A stretch of 64,000 nt of DNA from Lutraria lutraria (lineage: Eukaryota; Mollusca; Bivalvia; Venerida; Mactridae): assembly GCA_964023205.1 (NCBI GenBank), contig OZ026833.1:6598138-6662137 (forward strand). Reading direction: 5' to 3'. Below the pieces are notes generated by a model. It saw nothing but the letters and a program-made list of their open reading frames with translations, was not told where the DNA came from and did no database searches. The position numbers and the translations under genes are program-made. This document shows, piece after piece, positions 12,001-24,000 of the stretch (positions are counted from its first letter, which is position 1; each line of letters starts with the position of its first letter).

Positions 12001-15000
12001 TATGCCTATAAATGGAAAAATTTACACATAGAAATTAAATGTCAAAGGCATTTCAGTAGGCAATTAAATGGTGTGTAAAATATACATAGAACAATTATAA
12101 TCTGTATTTAGAGACAAATTATATTCCAGAGACATTCTAGAGTAATGTTGGAAATAAAAACAACATTAAGTACACATCTGAACGATTGTTATCAAAATCT
12201 ATAGCTCATTTTAGACTGGGGCTTCTGTGGCCGAATGGTTATAATCTTTAACTAGTAATCACTAGCCCCTCAAATCCCTGACTTCGAGTTCAACCTGTGA
12301 CCAAATTTCGCAAGTGAGGAATCTGTCCAGCTAGCTTAGGTAAAGTTAATAGTTCTACCCAGGTATGTCTGGAGTCATTCTCCACTGTTAGAGCTAAACG
12401 TTGCCAAATAACCCTGGCGGTTGGTGAGATGTTGAACTCCTATTTTTTTCTTAATCACATCAAGCTCAGATGATAATGTTTTATGGATTATTTCTTAAAT
12501 ACCATGACAACAGTAACTAAGCAACATTAGCTTTAGGGTACTACATTTCAGAGATGATGTATATATCATTATGAATAATAAAATTTCTCCTCGGTATCAA
12601 ACTGTCTGGTTTTTTTACCTAATCCATGCCTCACCCTATTGTTCTCAGGAAATTCTATCAATAGATCCAGACTTAGGAGATGAGACAACATGGTACATAA
12701 GTACATTCTAGAAAAGCACAATATACGGGCCTGTCACATAATGAGGAATACATCATTCTAACACCGCTGCATCGTGGGCTTAGCCAGACATAAAGTAAAT
12801 GGCAAGATGACAAGTACTGTTCTATTTTGTTCCCAAAAGTTCAGTATAATTTTATTTATTTTGTTCTGTTCCAAATGGTTTAGTATTCTGGGGTGTCAAT
12901 AGAGCCAAATTAAAAATCATGAAAATCATATCATATGATATCATGGATGACCATTTTCGCTGAACAAGAGGCCTTCAACCACATTGTTACCAAATTTATC
13001 TCAGTTTGCATTAAAATAAATATATATCCGGAATATTGACACACCTGAGTATTGTTCTATTCAATTCTTATCCTCTTGGTAAAGTTCCGTTCTGTTCTGA
13101 TTGGTCTAGATCTATTATATTCTGACCATTTCTGATCAGTTATGGTTTATTCCATCTTTCTTATCAATCAGTTCTGTTCAAGTGACATTGTAAGTACTTG
13201 AAAGCAACAGTAAATATAAAAATTCTTACCCTATGAATTTCAATATATCTTGATACATGCTTGACGCTCGTACTATCTTATGATCTTTTTCAAAGGCGCA
13301 CCCACACAGAATGAAACACAGACTTGACTCCCAGTAGAACACAAATTTGGTCAGACCCATCTTCTGTAAGACAAAACGGCAACAAAATAAATCAATCATG
13401 AATTTCTTTCAGGATTTAAATCAGTTTTCGTAAAGATTTCAGAAATAACGTACAAGTGTAGACCACAAACTGGAATATTTTAATTCATAGCGTATTAAAA
13501 ATTAAGTCGAACCAGTGCACATGGATTTTGAGTTTTTGCTAACCCAGTACTCCGCAAGGTTCTTCATATAAATCAATCAAAGCAGTGGTGGAAAACATGA
13601 AGCCTGAAGCTAAATCATGACTAAATACACGTGCAAGGTTAACAGAGGGTCTGTGGTTCTACACAGGTGTTCGCCTTGGTTAGGCCTCTACTGTTTCAGC
13701 TGGTAAAGTTACTGAATGACCCGGACTGTTGGACGTTGAACTCAAGAAAGAAACATACATAATTCGAGGGCTCAGCGCAACACTGTTGTAACTTGTTCTT
13801 ATTTCAATATGAGTTATGATACTGTTGCGTTGAACCCTTGATATACCAATAACATAGAACAAAAAGCCGTACCATTTCATCAGCCTGATGTTTATAACGC
13901 TTCGCCTGTTTGCTGTATGATTCTGCCGACGATAATCTGAAAGGAACAGAATAATGCAATTTTTCAACTAAACATAATCAAATACATCTCTAAGACATCA
14001 AAAATTCCGACTTGAGTCAAAGACCGGCCCAATACATTTTCCGCAATACTCGATGCAGGTATGAGTACCTTCAGTAAATATTCATATGCAATTCATTAGT
14101 CTAATCATTCTGGTCTATTCTTTCAATATCAGTTTAATTTTCTAGGTCCTTCAGGTCCTTCTTACACTTACACCTTCAATTAACTTCATGACAACATTTT
14201 AACATCTTATATCTGTTTGTTCATTCACTTCAGGATTAAAACCATACATTTCAAATGTTGAACAAAAAACAAGGAAGACGACTGCTTCCTAAATTATCGA
14301 TTTCCAAATTACAATTGTTTTCAATTAAATTCTCTGTTATTAAGGGTAGTAATTAGACATTTAATTTAATCAGAGACTGTTAATAGTTTCTACCTAAATT
14401 TCAGGCATGATTTCAAGCCAACGTGATTTAAGCCAAATCTGCAGCAATGAGTACACAATTCATAACAGCATTTTGGAGAGCCAGGGATAAATTACGGTTC
14501 ATCTCAAATATCAAACCAAATATAGGCAATATCAGCATATTCTACCAACAAAACCTTAGATTTATCCATCTTTTAGAAGAAGATAAGAGAGAAAATTTGC
14601 ATTTATAATCATACTTAAAGTAGAGAGTACAAAAATTAGGATTTGATTCAACACCAAAACTCTATGCAGATATTAAAATATAAGGAAGTAAATTTCAAAC
14701 ATTCTTTGCCAAAATCTTAGAAAATAGTAGACAATTGCTTTTTAACTTAATACAACTACTGGTATATAAGATATCTAGAAAGTGTTCAGTTTAAATACAG
14801 TTATGAAACAACTTTCAGTTTTTGAGAATATTTCCTATAGGCATGACTGATAAAGTACTTTTTCAATTAAGAAACATGGCACTAAACCTGACTTCTCATG
14901 GGAGAGTTCATTTAGTCTTTAAATATACATGCATGGAAGTACTGGTATCACAAAATCATTGATGACCTTTAAAACTTAGACAAGATAAAAATATGATGAC

Positions 15001-18000
15001 ACAAAAATTGGTTTCATAACAAAATGTACTGATTTTATGTAACATCAAAGAAACTGACCTTGACACCAGCTTAAGTGTAACAATATCAAACTTCAGCCCA
15101 TCTCCATAGAATACTGTGGAATCATTAATTTTCGTTGGGAAATTAATTTTGAGAATTTCATGGGTCAGTTCTTCCACGAAATCAAATTCCCACAAATTCA
15201 AATGCACAAATAAGGCTTTTTTCAAAATCCACAGTCATATTAAAGTCCCCACGAAATAGCCATTTCAGTAAAAACCATGAAAATTGAGCCCAACAAAAAT
15301 AAATAATAATACAGTAATGCCATTACTATCAAGGTCATTGATATAAAATTGATAAATATCAGTATCAATGTCAGAACAAACATAAAGAACCATATAAGTA
15401 AGAATAAGACAACTTCAAAAAGACTGAACATTAAAAAAAACTGAGATTAGGAACCAGTCATAGTAATGAACACTCACAATTAGCCAATCAGATGCCAGTG
15501 ATTTAAGACTGGTTCCCTGAACTTATTTCTTTTCAAATTTGAATTGTCATTTGAACTGAACTCGGAAACCAGTCTGGGAATAAAGCCCTGTCATTGGTCA
15601 AATTTTAACACAAGGCTAGAAACAACCAATCAGACGGTAGGGTTTTGAAATTGCTTACCTTTCTTGGTCTTCCTTATCAGCGAGATAACAATGGTGTATA
15701 GATGTGTGTGTTGAATGATTAAAAATGGTATCAGGAGTAAATCCATTTTGTTTTGAGGTATCCAAAGGTTCTGATTTAACAACCTGTAATAAAAAGAATA
15801 CAATCAATGCACTATAACATAACATAACATACAGAATAGAACTTCATTGTTAACAATATCCTGACAAGCCTAGTATCATTATACATGTATGTTCACATTA
15901 ACAAACAAATCACAAAACATGTCAATTCTCCTTTGAATTTGTACTTAATAATGGATGACAATTTTTGAGAGAATGACCTTTATTCACAGGGTGACCTTTA
16001 TTTGGAGGTGGCTGTTAACACAGGTTTTACTGCACATGAAATTATTTCTGTAATGACTTGAGCATAACTCAGCCGTTTCTTCTGCCAGTTATTGATTGGA
16101 TTTTTTCATTATTTGGTCAAAGAAAAGCGCATGAGGAAACAGTTTGAAAATAACAGAATAATCATAAAATTTGCAAGGTTTCATTTAATTATAAAATACA
16201 GTGTTTTTTTTATGAAGCCATTTTTCTGTACAATGTTTTTTGAAACATGGTAGACAAGGCCATATTTGAATTTTTTTCGGTTCACCGCCTGAGTTAAAAA
16301 TTTTGGCAACTATACTGCAACTGATGGGCTCAAGGTGGGAATGTGTTATTATTATCATTATGCAAACTAATAGTAATCTTTCATATATATAGCATCTGAT
16401 ATCTAATGTTTTAGGGTGAAATGTTGCAGGTATGTTACCAGTGGTAAAAATTAAAAATATTTTCAATTTACAGTCTTTCAATATCATGATTAAAATGAAA
16501 ACATTGAATCAACAGAGATAGCAAAAACATTTTTTCCTCAATTTTCTGAATAAATAAACAAAACATTCAGCAGATTTTTAAGCTACAATTTCCTCCATTA
16601 CATTCAATTAAGAAATCAAACAAAAGCTGCGTTCAATAATGCATAATGCCCCTGGTGGCAGCTTGACTTGACCTCGTATAGAGGCTTAACTTCATATGGA
16701 CGAAGGCTAAGGCAATCACTATACCCCCAAAATCATTTGATGCCGGGGTGAATTTTGCAGTTAAATTCATTTAAAAAAACAACCATGCCAATAACAATTA
16801 ATATAAATATTACCGAAGTCACAAGAGACGTAGATTTCGATCTATCTAATGACTGTGTTGATGAATTTGACGATGGTTTGAGACTAGCATTTTCCTCCTG
16901 GGTTCGAGCTCTTTTATGTTTGTGACCCTGCGTACTGCGTTGACTATGAGTACTTCGCTGGCTGTGTGAGCTCCGTTGACTGATGTTGCTATGCGTACTA
17001 TGTTGACTAGAGGCACTGTTGTGTCGCTCTCGTTTATACGATAATGTTGAGCTGACGGTTTCCGGTACTGGCTCTTTATGAACTTTATTTGAGTAGGAAC
17101 CATCCTCCGTATCACCATGACTACGTCTGAAAGAAATAAAAACTTCTGTCAAGAATTTTAATTGAAATCAAAGAACTGAAAGTACTCATGTCAACTAAAC
17201 CAACATAGACATGGCCACATGCACAGCAGCATGGAATGGGAACTAGTTTAACAATGGCATAGCGGATGTAGAAAGATGAAGTATTCTTGTCCGCATCAAA
17301 ATTCATGCGTACTGAGTAAGTGCAGCTATGGAAAGCTGAACTTTAGTTCAGTCTACAAAAATAATTCATACATGTACTGAGGTATTCGCTAATTATCAGA
17401 AGAATGAACAACAATGAAATGTATAGTGGGAATCTTAAAAAGTAATTAGTTAAGATTTATAGCTTCATTAGCACTCACTGGAATGCTGAACCTAATTATA
17501 TATCACACATATTATTACATTCCCAACAATGCTACACAAAAAGGTTAGTACTAATAACAAGAGTGCCAGCTCACAAAATACGACCGTCAAAATTCATCTT
17601 TCAAAGCATCAAGGGGCGTAACTCAGAAGTGCCTGGGCCGATTGGGCTGGTTATCGAACTTGACCGAGATCTCATAGCCATAAATATTTCCATGAAGTTT
17701 GGTGAGAATCTAAATAAAACTGTTTGATTAAGAGAGCAGACACTGTTGTGGACGCCGCCCGCCAACCAGCCCGCCCAGCATGGGTATTACCGTGATAGGA
17801 CCCGTTTTTCAAACTAGCTATTAAATTAGCATTGCCTAATTAAAGTTATTTCTTTGATAGATACTTCCATTTTCATTCGACATGTTTCTTAAGTTTTGCA
17901 ATAGTTTTTGCCCTTGTTGAAAAATAGAAAAAATGTTAATTTCTTTTGATATTGCACAGTGACCTACATTATTCTCTATCTATCAAATTGGATTGATACT

Positions 18001-21000
18001 ATACTATTGCATCTTTTACCATGAGTTTACATTGAAAAGGATGTTTTTTTTTCTTTAATCTTTTAAATATGGGTTACTCCCATAAGACTTCAACGTAAAT
18101 TTAAAGGCAAACTGAAAGGAATGTCATAATTGTTTTTTAAAAATTTTATGGTAAATCATTTTCTATAACGGAAACCTATAAAATTTATAAACATTTTCAA
18201 AATCTGTCAGCCCCATTTTGAGAAAAAAAAATTGCGCTTTGAGAAAAATCCTTCTGTGACTCTTTAATGAATGTTTACTGGCCCCCAAAGGGTTGAATGA
18301 ATTTACACAGGCTTCTGAGAGGGGTGGTGTGAGAAGATAAAGACTAGTTTCTAGGTGCTACAGCTTCAGAAACAAAAGTAAACACAAAGTAATTGCAAAC
18401 CAGTCTAGAATTCAAATTGTTCACATTCTTGATAAAATGAATGGTTGAGTATAGATTAAAAAACAAGGATTAACTTTGATTGAAGCCAACTTAATTTAAT
18501 GCGAGAGTTAATGCAGTACAAGTGTCATCAATTAAGCAGTATTAAGGAGTAAATCAACTTCAACAACGAGAAAAGCATGATAACATAACTTCGTTGAGCG
18601 GAAATACATGAGCCATATACAAAATAGAATAGAAACAGGTTTCTACAAACTTTAACCAACGTGACCTTACTTAGAGTAAACAGACACGAAAAGTAAACAA
18701 ACCATGGGATATTTTTAAAACATTTTTAAACTTTGAGGTCATGTTTTCTAATGCAGGTAAATGTTTGAATATAATCATTAAAGCTTGAGAGCATAGAAAA
18801 TGCCAGGCTCAGGATCCAAGATTATAAAAACTTGAGATTAGTCTCAAATCTCATATTTTGACGTTTCTAGGTCAATAACGATTAATGTGCAAATATTGTT
18901 CATACATTACTATGACAGCCGAATTGATCTAAATGACTGTGTATTTAAACAATCAAAAGCATTATCTTTTCAATCAAAATACTTAGAAATGAAAATTGGA
19001 TTTGAGCTCTGAGACTCATTCTCAAGTTTTATAATAAACCTTGGGGCGAGATATGTAAATAACTAAACCTAAAATTACACACAAGATGTACACAGAAATA
19101 GTGTTACTCAAACTATTCAACGAATGTACATGCAAAAAATGTAAATCATTGTTAATGCATTGCAGAAACTGTTAGTTACGCAATAGGGATAGATATTACG
19201 TTAAATACCGGTATGCATAATTATAAGGGAGAAACATTTCACAATCTAATGGATCATGTTGCCTTCAGATGTATACCATGGCTTATTTTCATGTATACAT
19301 AGTCATATTGGGATTTTTAATGTCAGGGAAATGTGTAAAATCAAAAAAAAAATTAAATCAAGGAAATTAAAAAAATATTCTTCTTTGGAAATGGGGAATG
19401 TTTGCCTACAGTTCAAAGATATGGGGAAATTTTCCGATGTAAAAAACTCCTAGTTTCTGCTAACCTGACCGAGCCCATTTTATCTGATGATATCTGGTTC
19501 CTTTTATAGCCAATATTTTCGTTTAAAAATGAATTATATATTTAACTTGAAATATTTACGTATCAATTGACTTAAAGTTAAAGTAGATTTTCTTGTTTGT
19601 TTATAATTTAATATAAGTAACCACTGCCAAATAGTTATTCTTACTTCATGAACTATTCATAAAGTATGCAAGAAAAGTTCAAGAACAATTCTTGATTTCT
19701 TAAATTATTTCCTGTGGGTATTTGTATGCAAGATAGATGTGCATATCATGCGTATAATGCTAAGTTTAAAATTATAGTCTGTATGTTGATCAGCATCTCA
19801 ATATTTGTGTTATAAACGAACTCAAATAAACTCATGAACATCCTGACATTAATATCTGATTAAATCTTTCTTTAATTGATTGGTTAGTGTTAAAAACCTG
19901 AGACTGACACATAGCTTTTGTTAGTGTCAGTGGTTATAAAAATAATGATAAGGCAAAAAAAATAAACACCTGATTTCCGGTGCCTTACATGAGAAATTCA
20001 AGGTTGTAGAAGGTCAAAGAACTTATTTTGTGGGTTTTATGCGCTGGTTCCCCACATCAGTTTTCCTTGATGGTATTCTAACCTGTACAACATACCATTC
20101 CACAATGAGCCAGCAACTTATTTTTATAGCTAGGTATGAACTGACGCCACTGAGATTCAAACCTGGATCTCTGGGTTATAACAAGTCAAATGCCCTAACC
20201 ACTGGAATTCGACTGAGGACTTAACTTTTAATATAAATTAACAGTTTGGCATTAAACTGTTACAGTTACATTACATTTCAATTATACTACAGAAACCATT
20301 ACTTCAAACTCCTCCTTTAGGCTTTACAATCATCATAACTTAATTTTAGCACCTCACTAAAAATCAAAATTAATTATTCCGATACTAAAGAATGTTTATA
20401 GATGGGATTGATCGACGATTTATTATCATTATAGTGAGCCTCATCGATCCGAACATTACAAGACTGATGCTATATATACATTTTATGCATTATTACCACT
20501 TTACTCTAATAAAAGCCCATTACATATCTAATGCCCTGATCTTACAGAGAAAAACAAAGTCAAGACTCAAAATAAAATCTTCTTAAATCTGTCAAATTAT
20601 GGCCAAAACATGCACAAAAAATATCAATAAATTTAACAAATTGAAAAAAATCTGAAAATGTAATATCCCAGAGGTGGGGGTCATTTTTTAGGAGGTTTAG
20701 GGTAATTATTAATTCATAACCCACTATAATTATTCCAGTTAATGCTCAAAGAATTAACCAGTCAGCCTGAATGTTGAAGTAATTGTGTTAATATTGAAGC
20801 GGGTTACCCAAAATAACTCGGAAAGATTTACTTTGCTTGGACGCATTATCAACATGGACATTTTGAACTAGACAATTTCTAAATTGGCTTCTAGTAGAGT
20901 GGATTATATCTTAAACTGTCATCTATATAAGTAATTTAAACAGACACTTAGTACAAACATATGTTCAAAAGGATGCTCAGGTCAGTCTTAAGGCTAAACT

Positions 21001-24000
21001 ACTAGCCCACAGCCCGGGGCTAGTAAATTTCTATTTGGGCTAGTATAAAAAATGATAATATGTTATGACGATGTCGCGCCACATTGTACGTTGACGCGAC
21101 GTCATTTCCGTTGTTATGATTTATTTATTTATTATCCTGAAGAAGCCAATGCGGCGAAACGTAGATATAATAAATTAATCGTTTTCATGTTTCGTGTTTG
21201 GTGATTTTTCATCTTTAATGATTATTTGGGCTAGTGAAATTTCTCAAAATTGTATATTCGGGCTAACTTGTCTATTTTCAATAGTCCATACATGGTTCGG
21301 GCTAGTGCTTTAAAAAAATTAGTTTGAACACTCAGGTCAGCAATGAAATATCACTTTATAATTTTAAGATACTGATATTCACTGACCTGCAGATTGCAGA
21401 CAAATTGACAAATTCCTATTGATAGCTAGCCTAGCTCAAATTCCTTCTATTGCCAAGTTTAAGCAACTGTTATCACAATGTTGGACATAAAGGGTATCAA
21501 GTTACCTAAGACTCATCATTTACTGAATGGGGAGTTATGTCCTCAACCTGTTGATTACACATTTTTGTATACATAAACAGCTGAATGTTTTACCAGCTTC
21601 TCATCAAGTAAGGCATAAAAAACTGTTTGTTTCAAGTTACCCGACTGCCCCCTTACATGCCCCTCGCGACCCTAGACATTTTAAGGCTCGACAAACAGTA
21701 CAACCAATTCCTCACCTTTCCACACCTTATCATGAGCCCCACCGCCTAAAAAAAACCCTGACCCTCCTACACTATTTATTAATGAGATTGTATCCAGAAA
21801 CAAATTTTTTTTTAAGGCCTAATAGATTTTAATAGATGACAATGTTTGAACATTTATCTGTACCGGAAACCGGAACCAGAAACCTAAACCAGGGTCTTGT
21901 TTCAAGTCATACATTAATTCAGCTGCTTTATTCTCCTTTCAATCCCAGATTTTTATTGCTTTTTTATGGCTAAATTATGTCTTAAACAAGTGTAGGGTAT
22001 AATTGATTTTTACCTTGGGTAAAATTGAGTAGGTTTGCCAATGGTAACAGTCTTTAATGAAGCATTCAGCATGTATGTTAGACTTAGTGTCTGTTACAGA
22101 TAATGTATATAATAAATACCTCTCTTATTTATACTTGAGTTAAAAAATCATACCGGATCTATTTCTTAATGACCCTAAATCATCAAATGTACTAAAAACA
22201 GGCCTGTACTGCTGTGTTTATTTTCCGTGACACAATGTCTGTTTAAAACATCTTCATTGACTCAAAACATACTACCGGTAGGTAAGAAAAATATGTTAGA
22301 TGTATTTTAACGCAACCTGCTTATTACATACATACCAAGAACTGTTATGAAAATGGTTTCTTTTCATGGGGGGGGGGGGGGGGGGGGGCGTCATATTCTA
22401 ATTTTCTATAACATGAATGACCTAGCTTAGCCAAGTAATTTCTTAAGTACTCACAATATATTTCCTTTGTAGTTCATATCCCTACTGGATGAACCTTTTT
22501 TTCGAAAGGGTTGTTTTGCGACAATGGATTCTTTAGACCAGTTTTTAACACTAAATTGTTTGTATATAGAAAAAAATTAATTTGTTTTCACAGCTAAGTG
22601 TGACTTTGGATATAAGAGCACTGCAACTTTTCTGTGGAAAATAATCTTTCCAGCAAAAAACACTTGATAGGGAAGTGGGCATTAAATAAGCAATATTTGG
22701 TCTGTAACTACACAGTGTATTTAAATTGTTAGAGTACAATGCATAATGATAGCATTCCAATTTACTCTGCAAGACAATAAGACTACATCGAAAACAAATA
22801 GCATCCCCAAGGCCATTGATTATTCCAGTAAAACAATCTTTTAAATGTTATGAACTTTTCCAATCTCAAATAATGAACGTAATTAGCATAGTCTCTACTA
22901 TAATGAATTAGCTTTAGGCATGAAGTTAACTGGAATTTTTTTTTAATGGTTTGGCATTTCTACCCAAATCAATTTACCATAGACTTGCAGGTTAGTATTT
23001 AGTCATACCTCAAGGTCAAGGACATATTGGTCAGTGATCATGAATCATTATAATGCCAATTATGCCACCTTTCATTGAATAGAAGTACAGGTGATATTTG
23101 CTGACCTCACAATCACTGTGAAACCATCCAAAGGTGCTTAAGCATCTTGTTTACTAGTACTACATGTTAAAATGGTTTAGCACTAATGCCTGTATAACAT
23201 TTCATTATCAATCCACAATACAAAGTTTCTTTATATAATTTAACATCAGCTTAAATGTTCCAAACATTTCCTATGTTTTCTACTGTTATAAATTTAATTT
23301 TCCAATTCTTGGGGATTTTACATCAACAGCCTTAGTCTGGTGATGTTTTTTTTGTTTTAACGGAGGAGGAAGATGCCTAGTATACATCAAAGTAGAACCT
23401 AGACCATTCTGTAAGCTAGCTGGGCTGCAAGCTTCCCTTCATGTAAATTATCAAGCTCCATTGAAAGGCTAAAGACCATATTGAGGTCTCAGCGCAACAC
23501 TGTCATAACTTGTTCTTATTTCAATATGAGTTACGACACTGTTGCGCTGAGCCCTCGATATCAGGGGTGTGACTGCTCCAAGAGCAAAAAGGCTGAAATA
23601 CCTTAACACCACCCCTTCATGCTAGCAAAAACATCATTTTTGAGTAGGTCAGTCTTAATATGAACCCTTTTGTTTCAAAGATTTTAAGACAAAAAAGAGG
23701 AAATCATTTGAAAGGAGAAGAATCACACCCCTGCATAACCATTCAACCAAGGGAGCTGGCCCTTTTCCCATCAATATTGAAACACAGGGTTTAAGTCATG
23801 TAAGTGTATCCTACTCTTTCTTATTCACTTTAAGAATATTCCCTGTGTTTGCTTACATGTACTGGGACAATTTTCGAGGGTTTATGAATTTGTCATTCTA
23901 TCTTTTTAATTTTTTTTAACCCATTTCCCCGCATCTACAAGAAGACTGCCACTCTAACATAAAATCTTAACACAAAGTCAATGTAAGCAAACAAAATGTG

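Larger units (their letters stand above)
3064..13229. other. 10.2 kb AFF intron
   Basis: Holds tandem arrays (4056-4262, 9184-9585, 11117-11210), three ACAGTCAAAC elements (5119, 5901, 11336), inverted-repeat elements (6230, 9585, 12890), SINEs (10400, 12226), a C run (11313-11325) and a purine-rich GGAATCCT stretch (8454-8720). Between these I see only AT-rich unique sequence and no credible exon. Short open frames here lack codon structure. Confidence 0.6.

Noticed and set aside
13680..13967. 95-codon open frame on the minus strand covering the 64-bp exon
   Set aside because: It is in another frame from the true exon reading and runs through the 84-bp hairpin; it is a by-product of the region.
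21137..21160. Active hammerhead ribozyme
   Set aside because: The core words are present, but no pairing exists for stem I and stem III is at most three pairs; kept only as a relic.
21527..21832. 101-codon open frame on the plus strand
   Set aside because: No recognisable domain, no promoter or splice context, and it lies in an intron of the minus-strand gene.
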